Shown in pieces: positions 8,993-16,078 of a stretch of 64,000 nucleotides of DNA (position 1 is the stretch's first letter; the number at the start of each line of letters is the position of its first letter). Under the pieces are notes generated by a model that worked only from the letters and a program-made list of their open reading frames with translations, did no database searches and was not told the DNA's origin. The position numbers were made by a program, and so were the translations under genes. The stretch comes from JASMTM01 sp046483075 (GTDB lineage: Bacteria; Thermotogota; Thermotogae; Petrotogales; Kosmotogaceae): positions 1 through 64,000 of the forward strand of contig JAWODV010000112.1 of the NCBI GenBank assembly GCA_046483075.1, written 5' to 3'.

Positions 8993-10181
8993 AGTCTATT
9001 TTCTCCCTGTTTATTATTCCCCCATTTTTAAGCTGATATAGATCTATACTTTGTAGAGTTTCATCTATAATACCATCGATGTCAATCTTCTCTTCTTCTC
9101 TACTGACGAGATGGGGTTTAGCTTTTGTTACAGGGTTCGATGGCAAAAACATTACACAACAATCTTCATATGGTCTCGAAGATATTTCAAAGGTTTCAAT
9201 TTCTTTGGCTTTTTCCACTATATCCAGTTTATCAAATCCAATAAGCGGTCTAAGTACAATTGCTTCCGAAACACTACTGATCACACTAATATTCTCAAGC
9301 GTTTGACTGGCGACCTGTCCAAGATTTTCTCCTGTGATTAATGCAAGATAATCATTTTTTTTACGAAGATTATCAGCAATTTTCATCATAATCCTCCTCT
9401 GAATTACAAGACTGTATTTCTCAAGAACATTTTTGTGTATAGTTGTCTGGGCTTTGGTGAAATTTATTGAATATATTTTGAATATACGACCTCCATTAAA
9501 TTTTGCTAGTTCTTTTCCCAGATCAATAACTTTGTGTAACGCCTTTTCTCCAGTGTAGGGTGGGCTATAAAAATGAATCGCATCAATAATAAGTCCCCGC
9601 TTCATTGCATACCATCCAGCAACAGGACTATCCAAACCTCCTGAGAGTAGAAGCAATGCGTTACCTCCAGTACCTACAGGAAGTCCACCCGGTCCCCTTT
9701 TTTTTTCTCCTGTAATAATAACGTGGTTATCCCTTATTTCTGCATTAATAGTTAAATCAGGGTTATGTACATCTACCTTCAACATGTCATGTTTTTCAAG
9801 AATCTTCTCACCAAGCCAGGCGCTAAATTCGAGACTGTTCATAGGAAAATCTTTATTGGGACGTTTTGTTTCAACCTTGAATGTTTTTTGTCCACGAGTG
9901 ATATTTTTTTTGGCAATAAAGGAAGCCGCCTTTTTGATTTCATCAAAATCAAGACCACACTGCTTACCAGAACTGAAATTTTGTATACCGAAGCTACTTT
10001 TTAAAACAGTTTCAACTTTTTTATTCAACACACCATCAATAAATATCCTGCCTCTCTCTTTCCATACATAGTATTCATCTAGCTGGTTTGATATGTTTTT
10101 TATGAGCATGTTTTCAAAGTTCTTTCTATTTCTGCCCTTTAATCCTATTTCTCCGTATCTTACAACTATTATACTTTTCAT
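8976..10181 (-). CDS. thiI: tRNA 4-thiouridine synthetase / thiamine thiazole sulfur carrier enzyme
   Basis: The 401-residue protein has an N-terminal ferredoxin-like/THUMP region (residues ~1-165) and a PP-loop ATPase with LLLSGGLDSPVAGW near residue 180. Later family blocks are GENLGQVASQT and YEDCCVMFLPSNPVTKAKPH. It adenylates U8 of tRNA and inserts sulfur. The C-terminal rhodanese domain of E. coli ThiI is absent, as in many bacteria, so sulfur must be delivered by a cysteine desulfurase; SufS encoded here is one candidate. It is first in its operon, with AGGAGGT six bases before the ATG. Confidence 0.92.
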   Translation of the reverse strand: MKSIIVVRYGEIGLKGRNRKNFENMLIKNISNQLDEYYVWKERGRIFIDGVLNKKVETVLKSSFGIQNFSSGKQCGLDFDEIKKAASFIAKKNITRGQKTFKVETKRPNKDFPMNSLEFSAWLGEKILEKHDMLKVDVHNPDLTINAEIRDNHVIITGEKKRGPGGLPVGTGGNALLLLSGGLDSPVAGWYAMKRGLIIDAIHFYSPPYTGEKALHKVIDLGKELAKFNGGRIFKIYSINFTKAQTTIHKNVLEKYSLVIQRRIMMKIADNLRKKNDYLALITGENLGQVASQTLENISVISSVSEAIVLRPLIGFDKLDIVEKAKEIETFEISSRPYEDCCVMFLPSNPVTKAKPHLVSREEEKIDIDGIIDETLQSIDLYQLKNGGIINREKIDYEENI

Positions 10182-10194
10182 TAAAAACCTCCTG

Positions 10195-10222
10195 TTTCAT
10201 ACCTCATTAACAATGATATAAT
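10195..10222 (+). promoter_or_regulatory. Putative promoter for the TPR gene
   Basis: TTTCAT (10195-10200) and a perfect TATAAT (10217-10222) are 16 bp apart in the 77-base divergent gap between thiI and the TPR gene. The -35 is weak. Confidence 0.45.
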
Positions 10223-10258
10223 AATTCTGCTTGAATATCATGATGGGAGGTAATATTT

Positions 10259-10984
10259 ATGAAGAAGTTTATTTCTATTGTTTTAATTGGTTTATTTGTC
10301 TCATTAACAGCTTTCTCAATTGATTATGATGAAGCTTATCAAAGATTCATCGTGATTCGATCCTCAGAAAATGTGGAAGAAATGGGAGATCTAATTGAAC
10401 AACTTGAAAATCAACCGGAGGTTTATGAAAATGCAAAATTTCTGACGCTTCTTGCTGATTGCAAAAGAGAATATGCAAACTGGGCGCCTGAAGAGGAGAA
10501 GGTTGAAAATTATGAAAAAGCCCGAGAACTTGCAGAGAAAGCCGTTGAAATGGCTCCAGAATATGGCTATGCATATTACGTGGCTGGAGCTTCAATAGGA
10601 CAACTTGCAGAGTATGCAGGTATAGTAAAGTCACTTTTTATGCTGGGGGATTTTGATCATTTTATAGAAAAAGCAATGGAATTAATGCCTGAAAACAATA
10701 TGCCATTTATGGCTATGGGAATGAGATACAGAGATACACCATGGCCCTTTAAGAATTATGATAAGTCAGAGGAATTATTGTTGAAGTCTATAAATCTTGA
10801 TCCCGATTATATAAACGCCTACTACGAGCTTGCCTTACTTTATGAAAAATGGGGAAAGATTGATAAAGCGGCAGAATATTATGAAACAATCCTAGAAATG
10901 CCTATCCAACCAGAATTTGAAGCACAAGGTAAAGAATCAAAAGAGGAAGCTGAAAAGTGGTTGAAGGAGAATGGATATAAATAA
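10259..10984 (+). CDS. Secreted TPR-repeat protein of unknown function
   Basis: The 241-residue protein begins with a signal peptide (MKKFISIVLIGLFVSLTAFS), so it is probably periplasmic or envelope-bound. TPR-type helical pairs are visible: EKARELAEKAVEMAPEYGYA near residue 95, SEELLLKSINLDPDYINAYY near 175, and KIDKAAEYYETILEM near 200. Between them lies a helical region with MELMPENNMPFMAMGMRYRD. TPR solenoids bind peptides or partner proteins; no partner can be named. GGGAGG lies 8 bases before the ATG. The next gene begins three bases after its stop. Confidence 0.75.
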   Translation: MKKFISIVLIGLFVSLTAFSIDYDEAYQRFIVIRSSENVEEMGDLIEQLENQPEVYENAKFLTLLADCKREYANWAPEEEKVENYEKARELAEKAVEMAPEYGYAYYVAGASIGQLAEYAGIVKSLFMLGDFDHFIEKAMELMPENNMPFMAMGMRYRDTPWPFKNYDKSEELLLKSINLDPDYINAYYELALLYEKWGKIDKAAEYYETILEMPIQPEFEAQGKESKEEAEKWLKENGYK

Positions 10985-10987
10985 AAC

Positions 10988-11476
10988 ATGCACTCATCAT
11001 TAATACGTTATATTTTTGCAATTTTACCAATATTACTGGTAAATACATTACAACTTGAATTTCATTATATAGTAGCGATATCTGTTTTACTGGTTTTAGG
11101 TACATTTCTTAGTAAAGAAAGAGAATGGATCGTAGGTTTACAGGGACTAACCTTACTACTAATATATGCGTTTGCTGCTTTCTCCTATTTGAGAGAAGGT
11201 GGAATAGCAGATAGACAGATATCTTTGCTGTTCTTTTCTATAGGTTATTTTTTCTCAGGCCTGGAAGGTTTTCTTTCGTTTAAAAAGATTGCAGTTTTAT
11301 TTGCAGTTATTTTCTGGGGTTTTATTGCTCTGGGCTTGAGTCTTGTATCTTACGAAAAACTGGGATATGGTGGTATTGTACTGGCAGCAGGTTTGATTGT
11401 ATTGATAGCGGTTCAGGACATAAGGAAGTTGCTGGTAGGAATTAAGCAGAGTACCGGTGATAATAAACAGGAGTGA
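10988..11476 (+). CDS. Small polytopic membrane protein, unknown
   Basis: The 162 residues form about five hydrophobic segments (near residues 5-22, 26-42, 50-67, 76-92, 100-145) with a short charged tail. No family motif is recognised. It sits between the TPR gene and the nitrilase-family gene with almost no spacing, so it is probably in the same transcript. No strong ribosome site precedes the ATG, which suggests coupled translation. Confidence 0.6.
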   Translation: MHSSLIRYIFAILPILLVNTLQLEFHYIVAISVLLVLGTFLSKEREWIVGLQGLTLLLIYAFAAFSYLREGGIADRQISLLFFSIGYFFSGLEGFLSFKKIAVLFAVIFWGFIALGLSLVSYEKLGYGGIVLAAGLIVLIAVQDIRKLLVGIKQSTGDNKQE

Positions 11477-11481
11477 TTTTT

Positions 11482-12306
11482 TTGTCAAAAAAGAACATTT
11501 GTGTAGGCAGTGTACAATTTAATGCCTTAAGTAATATGCCTGGGAGTAATCTTGAGATAGCAATGGATTCAGTTGATACCCTTGTTAATAAAGGTACTAA
11601 GCTTATTCTTCTTCCGGAAATGTTTAATTCAGGGTACAGTTCTGATAAAAATACAATAGATGTAGCTGTTGAAATGTATGAAGAAACAATAGAAACACTT
11701 TCTGCGCTATCGGATTATAACGATGTTGTGATAGTGGCTGGAATGATAAGAAAAGTAAAGAAGGGTTTTGCAAATTCCTCAGCTGTTTTCAAACCCTATG
11801 AAGAACCTATTTTCTATGACAAGATCCATCTCTTCAGGAAGGAAAAAGAGAGCTTTATCGCCGGGAATAAACCACTTAGCTTCTCATTTAATGGGATTTC
11901 CTTTGGAATTGTCATGTGTTACGAAGTTGGATTTCCTGAATTATCACGGATTTTGGTTAGAGAAGGAGCTGAAGTTCTGTTGATGCCCTTTGCTTTTGGT
12001 AAAGAGAGGTATCGAATATATGATATTGCAACGAGATCAAGGGCTCTGGAAAATGGAATTTTCGTCGTTACCTCCAGCCAGTCCGGGGAATGTAAAGAGA
12101 TGGAATTGTTGGGACAAAGCAGAATTGTTTCTCCTTCAGGAGAGGTGGTAGAGAGTCTGGGAACTGGTGAAGGGATTATGTGGAGTACTCTGGATATTGA
12201 TGTTGAGAAACATTATCGATACGAAGAAATTGGAGATAGTCATGCCTATTTTGCAAATATTAAAGATGATATATATACACTAAAGCTTAATAGAGAAAAT
12301 CCATAA
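11482..12306 (+). CDS. Carbon-nitrogen hydrolase (nitrilase/omega-amidase family)
   Basis: The 274-residue enzyme has the family's Glu-Lys-Cys triad in order: LLPEMFNSGYS (Glu), YDKIHLFRKEKESF (Lys) and GIVMCYEVGFPE (Cys). The overall layout fits the omega-amidase/Nit2-like branch, which hydrolyses small amides; the substrate is not known. The TTG at 11482 is chosen because AGGAG (11469-11473) lies 8 bases upstream. A GTG at 11473 in the same frame would overlap that site and the upstream stop codon. Confidence 0.85.
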   Translation: MSKKNICVGSVQFNALSNMPGSNLEIAMDSVDTLVNKGTKLILLPEMFNSGYSSDKNTIDVAVEMYEETIETLSALSDYNDVVIVAGMIRKVKKGFANSSAVFKPYEEPIFYDKIHLFRKEKESFIAGNKPLSFSFNGISFGIVMCYEVGFPELSRILVREGAEVLLMPFAFGKERYRIYDIATRSRALENGIFVVTSSQSGECKEMELLGQSRIVSPSGEVVESLGTGEGIMWSTLDIDVEKHYRYEEIGDSHAYFANIKDDIYTLKLNRENP

Positions 12307-12318
12307 TAGTCGATGGAG

Positions 12319-12347
12319 TTGACATAAAGCTGTCATTGGTCTAAAAT
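12319..12347 (+). promoter_or_regulatory. Promoter of tRNA-Lys and probably infC operon
   Basis: A perfect -35 TTGACA (12319-12324) and a -10 TAAAAT (12342-12347) are separated by exactly 17 bp. The expected transcript start is a few bases before the tRNA. Confidence 0.85.
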
Positions 12348-12357
12348 GTGTTTGATT

Positions 12358-12433
12358 GGGCCGTTAGCTCAAAAGGCAGAGCGGCTGATTCTTAATCAGT
12401 AGGTTGCGGGTTCGATTCCTGCACGGCCCACCA
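12358..12433 (+). tRNA. tRNA-Lys (anticodon CTT)
   Basis: A 76-base cloverleaf with a 7-bp acceptor stem GGGCCGT/ACGGCCC, an anticodon loop TTCTTAA and an encoded CCA end. It lies directly before the infC leader and shares its promoter. Confidence 0.95.
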
Positions 12434-12547
12434 GAAAAAGCAAGAGGAGTCCCGTAACTCCCACCCCCGCTTAAGCTGAGGGGTATAAGACGAAAAATTA
12501 AACAAAAGGCGGGATTCTTCCGCCTATTTTATTTTGTGAGGTGATTA
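12434..12547 (+). promoter_or_regulatory. infC-rpmI-rplT leader with predicted attenuator
   Basis: The leader has a terminator-like hairpin at 12508-12524 (GGCGGGA/TTCCGCC, loop TTC) followed by TATTTTATTTT. Upstream, GAGGAGTCCCG (12444-12454) can pair with CGGGATTCTTC (12510-12520) over 11 continuous base pairs, two of them G-U, which excludes the hairpin. A further C-rich/G-rich element lies between (CCCC at 12463-12468, GGGG at 12480-12483). This is the layout of an antiterminator/terminator switch. In Bacillus this operon is controlled by L20 through leader attenuation; the same control here is inference. The hairpin also separates tRNA-Lys from infC. Confidence 0.65.
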
Positions 12548-13126
12548 ATTATCGGAAGAAATTATTCTAAAGTACCGAAAAACAAAAAGAGTTATGCTCC
12601 AAAGAACAACGAGATACGTAGTGATAAGGTTAGGGTTATCGACGAAGATGGAGAGCAAATAGGTGTCATGCCTACAAATGAAGGTATAAATATGGCTCGC
12701 GATAAAGGTTATGATCTTGTACTTGTTGCTCCCAATGCTAATCCTCCTGTCGCTAAAGTAATGGACTACGGAAAGTATAAGTATGAAAAGGAAAAACGTG
12801 AAAGAGAAGCAAAGAAAAAATCAAAACAAAATCAATTGAAGCAAATGAAGTTTAGATTGGGAATAGAAGACCATGATTTTAACACAAAAGTTGGCCATAT
12901 AAGAGATTTTTTGGAAGAAGGGAGCAAAGTTAGAGTCGTAATAATGTTCAGAGGAAGAGAAATGGCTTTTACTGAAAAGGGTAAGGAATTACTGGAGCGA
13001 GTTTCTGATGAGTTAAGTGATATAAGTGAGGTAGATAAATCGCCCAGAGTTGAAGGTCGTGATATGTGGATGATGCTCAAACCTAAAACAAAGCAAGGAG
13101 GCAAAAAAGATGGGAAGAAAGAATAA
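12548..13126 (+). CDS. infC: Translation initiation factor IF-3, with ATT (or ATC) start
   Basis: IF-3 binds the 30S subunit and checks start-codon pairing. The first ATG in this frame (12668) would delete the N-terminal domain. Upstream, the frame encodes the conserved NEIRSDKVRVIDEDGEQIGVM block and then stays open to an in-frame TGA at 12542. Between that stop and 12668 there is no ATG, GTG or TTG, only ATT at 12548 and ATC at 12551. GAGGTGA lies just before them (12538-12544). E. coli infC starts with AUU and IF-3 uses this to limit its own synthesis; the same logic is likely here. From ATT the product is 192 residues, a normal length. The gene overlaps rpmI by 17 bases. Confidence 0.9.
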   Translation: MIGRNYSKVPKNKKSYAPKNNEIRSDKVRVIDEDGEQIGVMPTNEGINMARDKGYDLVLVAPNANPPVAKVMDYGKYKYEKEKREREAKKKSKQNQLKQMKFRLGIEDHDFNTKVGHIRDFLEEGSKVRVVIMFRGREMAFTEKGKELLERVSDELSDISEVDKSPRVEGRDMWMMLKPKTKQGGKKDGKKE

Positions 13127-13313
13127 AATGAAGAGTCATAAAGCAAGTGCAAAAAGATTTAAAATAACGAAAAATGGAAAAGTGCTTCGTCAACATTCTG
13201 GTAGGAACCATAACACAGGAAAAATGCGAGAAAATTACAGCAGAGATGCAAGAAAATGGGAAGAAGTAGAAAATAAGAAAGTTGCCAAAAAGGTAAAACA
13301 GGGAATTCAATAA
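13110..13313 (+). CDS. rpmI: 50S ribosomal protein L35
   Basis: This 67-residue basic protein has the L35 signature KMKSHKASAKRFKITKNGK and a basic tail. AAGGAGG at 13095-13101 lies 8 bases before the ATG, inside the end of infC, so the two are probably translationally coupled. A Met six residues in (13128) is the position where L35 starts in many bacteria, but the ribosome site favours 13110. Confidence 0.93.
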   Translation: MGRKNKMKSHKASAKRFKITKNGKVLRQHSGRNHNTGKMRENYSRDARKWEEVENKKVAKKVKQGIQ

Positions 13314-13343
13314 TAATCGTTACTAGACGAGAGGTGATTATAA

Positions 13344-13703
13344 ATGCGTGTTAAAGGTGGAGTTGCAGCCAAAAAGAAGAAGAAAAAGATACTTAGAGCT
13401 GCAAGAGGCTACAGAGGTGCGCTTAGCAGAAGATACAGACTTGCAAAACAGTACTATATTAAGTCTGGTGTTTATTCATATTTTGGAAGGAAAGAAAAGA
13501 AAAGAGATTTTAGAAAATTATGGATAACCAGAATAAATGCGGCAGCAAGATCGCTTGGCATAAAGTACAATGAATTGATTCATGGACTAAAAGAAGCAGG
13601 CATTAATATCAACAGAAAAATGCTTGCCGATCTTGCAGTTAACGATTTTGAAGCTTTCAAAGAATACGTTTCAATTGCGCGTGAAACTATCTCAAAGAAA
13701 TGA
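13344..13703 (+). CDS. rplT: 50S ribosomal protein L20
   Basis: The 119-residue protein is typical L20: MRVKGGVAAKKKKKKILRAA at the N-terminus, YRLAKQYYIKSGVYSYFGRK, WITRINAAARSLGIKYNELI and a C-terminal RKMLADLAVNDFEAF. It is an early assembly protein of the 50S subunit and, in several bacteria, the repressor of this operon. AGAGGTGAT lies before the ATG. A terminator follows the stop. Confidence 0.96.
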   Translation: MRVKGGVAAKKKKKKILRAARGYRGALSRRYRLAKQYYIKSGVYSYFGRKEKKRDFRKLWITRINAAARSLGIKYNELIHGLKEAGININRKMLADLAVNDFEAFKEYVSIARETISKK

Positions 13704-13716
13704 TACAAAATTAACC

Positions 13717-13738
13717 GGGGCAGCAGCCCCTTTTTTTT
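13717..13738 (+). terminator. Rho-independent terminator after rplT
   Basis: A GGGGC/GCCCC stem with loop AGCA is followed by eight T residues; it closes the infC-rpmI-rplT unit. Confidence 0.92.
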
Positions 13739-13765
13739 GCAAAAATCAATGTAGGAGGAAATGAT

Positions 13766-14182
13766 ATGTTGATGAAACTGGAAAGAATTGGAGAAATGGC
13801 TTTTTATGTCAGAACTCCTTCAGGGCATGATGTACATCTGGATAGTGGAGAAAAGGTTGGAGGAAAAGATAGCGCTGCAAGACCAATGGAATACGTACTT
13901 GTTGCCCTTACGGGGTGTACTTCAATGGATGTCGTCTCTATTTTGAAAAAAATGAAGGTAACTGATTACGAGTATTATATGGAAGTTGATAGCGAGAAAA
14001 GCGATGAACATCCAAAGGTTTTTACAAAAATTCACTTAACATACAATTTTATTGGAAAAAACCTTCCAAAAGACAAGATAGAAAAAGCAGTAGAACTTTC
14101 ACAGGATAAGTATTGTTCAGTTACTGCTATGTTAAAGGCAACAGTTAAGCTGACGTATGATATTAACTATGTTGAAAAGTGA
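13766..14182 (+). CDS. OsmC/Ohr-family thiol peroxidase-like protein
   Basis: The 138-residue protein has the two conserved OsmC-family cysteines in the usual settings: ALTGCTSMDVV near residue 50 and DKYCSVTAML near residue 115. Members reduce organic hydroperoxides with the first cysteine. It is closest in look to the short YhfA-like branch, whose activity is less certain. AGGAGG lies seven bases before the ATG. It starts a long same-strand run that continues with mrp and mtnA. Confidence 0.85.
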   Translation: MLMKLERIGEMAFYVRTPSGHDVHLDSGEKVGGKDSAARPMEYVLVALTGCTSMDVVSILKKMKVTDYEYYMEVDSEKSDEHPKVFTKIHLTYNFIGKNLPKDKIEKAVELSQDKYCSVTAMLKATVKLTYDINYVEK

Positions 14183-14191
14183 GGGATATTG

Positions 14192-15010
14192 ATGGCACAA
14201 AATGAAAAACTACAGGAGCGAATGAAGAAGATAAAAGAGAATATTAAATCCATTAAACATAAACTTCTTGTAATGTCAGGTAAAGGTGGTGTAGGTAAAT
14301 CTACTGTAGCAGTAAATCTAGCTGTTGCACTTGCAGACGAGGGATATAATGTTGGTTTGCTTGATATAGATTTACATGGACCAAATGTAGCCATGATGCT
14401 TGATATAACTGGTAAACCGGAAGTTTTGGAAGGGCAAATACTTCCTCAAGAGCCTTTACCAAATTTGAAGGTAGTTTCACTTGCAAATTTTATTGAAATC
14501 GACGTTCCAGTTATATGGAGAGGTCCAATGAAGACCTCTGCAATATATCAATTTCTAGGTGATGTTGCCTGGGGCGATCTTGATTTTCTAGTAATAGATG
14601 CGCCTCCTGGTACCGGTGATGAATCGTTAACAATACTTCAGACAATTCAGGATATTAAATCTATACTGGTAACTACTCCTCAAAATCTTTCTGCTGGTGA
14701 TGTGAGCAGAGCATTCAATTTCGTTAGATCGCTTAAAAAGGACGTAGTGGGATTTGTTGAAAACATGTCTTATTTACGTTGTCCAAATTGTGGTGAGAAG
14801 ATTTTGCTCTTTGGTCAGGGTGCAGGTGACAGACTTTCTAAAGATTATGATATTCCTCTTCTTGAGTCGTTACCCTTTGATCCACAGGTTGTGGTGAATT
14901 CAGATAACGGAAAAGGTATAGTCTCTCATATGAGAGGTTCTGAACTGGAAAAAAGCTATCGTAGACTAATAAAAAACATATTTGATGCTCTGGAGGGCAA
15001 CGGAAAATGA
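14192..15010 (+). CDS. mrp: Mrp/NBP35-family iron-sulfur cluster carrier ATPase
   Basis: The 272-residue protein has the deviant P-loop GKGGVGKST near residue 32, DIDLHGPNVAMM as switch I, DAPPGTGDE as Walker B, and the paired cysteines CPNCGE near residue 195 that hold a bridging 4Fe-4S cluster in the dimer. It passes clusters to apo-proteins. The N-terminal MIP18 domain seen in some Mrp proteins is absent. ATG 14192 is preferred over an adjacent TTG because GAGGG lies six bases upstream. The stop overlaps the mtnA start (ATGA). The sufCBDSU operon at 47-52 kb would be the source of clusters. Confidence 0.92.
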   Translation: MAQNEKLQERMKKIKENIKSIKHKLLVMSGKGGVGKSTVAVNLAVALADEGYNVGLLDIDLHGPNVAMMLDITGKPEVLEGQILPQEPLPNLKVVSLANFIEIDVPVIWRGPMKTSAIYQFLGDVAWGDLDFLVIDAPPGTGDESLTILQTIQDIKSILVTTPQNLSAGDVSRAFNFVRSLKKDVVGFVENMSYLRCPNCGEKILLFGQGAGDRLSKDYDIPLLESLPFDPQVVVNSDNGKGIVSHMRGSELEKSYRRLIKNIFDALEGNGK

Positions 15011-16056
15011 ACTTTAAAAGCATAACACTTGAATGGACAGGAAATACCTTGATTTTTCTTGATCAGAGAAAATTACCTGTTGAAAATGAAATGGTAGTTT
15101 GCAGAAGCCATGATGATGTATACCATGCAATTAAGGATATGGTTGTTCGTGGAGCTCCGGCCATTGGAGCAAGTGCTGCATTTGGTTATGTACTTGGCGC
15201 TATGGAGGTTTCTGGCAGTAACTGCAGTAAGGTGATGAAACATATGGAAGAGGTAAAGGAGCATCTTGGATCAAGCAGACCTACCGCTGTAAATCTTTTT
15301 TGGGCTCTGGAAAGAATGCATTCGAAGCTTGAAACATCAATCAAGAATAAAGAAAAATGGATAGAAGAACTTGAAAAAGAAGCAGTTTCAGTTGCAAGAG
15401 AAGACGTAGAAACCAACAAAAAAATTGGAAAAAACGGACAACCATTGTTAAATGATGGCGATACGGTTTTAACGCATTGCAATGCTGGAGCACTGGCTAC
15501 TGTTGATTATGGGACAGCATTAGGCGTTATTAGAGCAGCAATAGAGCATGGCAAAAAAATATCTGTTTATGCTGATGAGACAAGGCCTTATCTACAAGGA
15601 GCAAGGTTAACTGCCTGGGAATTGATGAGGGACAAAATTCCCGTCACACTGATTTCCGATAATATGGCTGGTTGGGCAATGAAGCAGGGCAGGATAAATG
15701 CTGTAATAGTAGGAGCAGACAGAATTGCTTCGAATGGTGATACAGCTAACAAAATTGGAACATATTCTTTGGCTATACTGGCAGAAAAGCATAATATTCC
15801 ATTTTATGTCGCTGCTCCTCTATCTACAATCGATATGTCGTGTCCAGATGGCGATCATATACCTATTGAGGAAAGAGACCATAAAGAAATAACACATATC
15901 AAAGGACAGCAAATTGCTCCGGACGATGTCAACTGTTATAATCCTGCTTTTGATGTTACTCCGGCTGAGCTAATTAAAGGCATTATAACGGATAAAAAGA
16001 TCGCTTATCCTGCCTATGGAGAATCGTTAAGGTCGCTTTTCCAGACCTTTGAATAA
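15007..16056 (+). CDS. mtnA: S-methyl-5-thioribose-1-phosphate isomerase
   Basis: The 349-residue enzyme converts methylthioribose-1-phosphate to methylthioribulose-1-phosphate in methionine salvage. Family blocks are RGAPAIGASAAFGY, THCNAGALATVDYGTALGVI (catalytic Cys), DETRPYLQGARLTAWEL and VIVGADRIASNGDTANKIGT (catalytic Asp). No other salvage gene is adjacent, so here the pathway may be partial or dispersed. It overlaps mrp by four bases. Confidence 0.93.
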   Translation: MNFKSITLEWTGNTLIFLDQRKLPVENEMVVCRSHDDVYHAIKDMVVRGAPAIGASAAFGYVLGAMEVSGSNCSKVMKHMEEVKEHLGSSRPTAVNLFWALERMHSKLETSIKNKEKWIEELEKEAVSVAREDVETNKKIGKNGQPLLNDGDTVLTHCNAGALATVDYGTALGVIRAAIEHGKKISVYADETRPYLQGARLTAWELMRDKIPVTLISDNMAGWAMKQGRINAVIVGADRIASNGDTANKIGTYSLAILAEKHNIPFYVAAPLSTIDMSCPDGDHIPIEERDHKEITHIKGQQIAPDDVNCYNPAFDVTPAELIKGIITDKKIAYPAYGESLRSLFQTFE

Positions 16057-16078
16057 ACTAATAACCGGAGTGAAATAT

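Noticed and set aside
8976..10258. Thiamine (TPP) riboswitch before thiI
   Set aside because: The gap to the next gene is only 77 bases and lacks the TPP motif elements.
12668..13126. infC starting at the first ATG (152 residues)
   Set aside because: It would drop the conserved IF-3 N-terminal block that is encoded in frame directly upstream.
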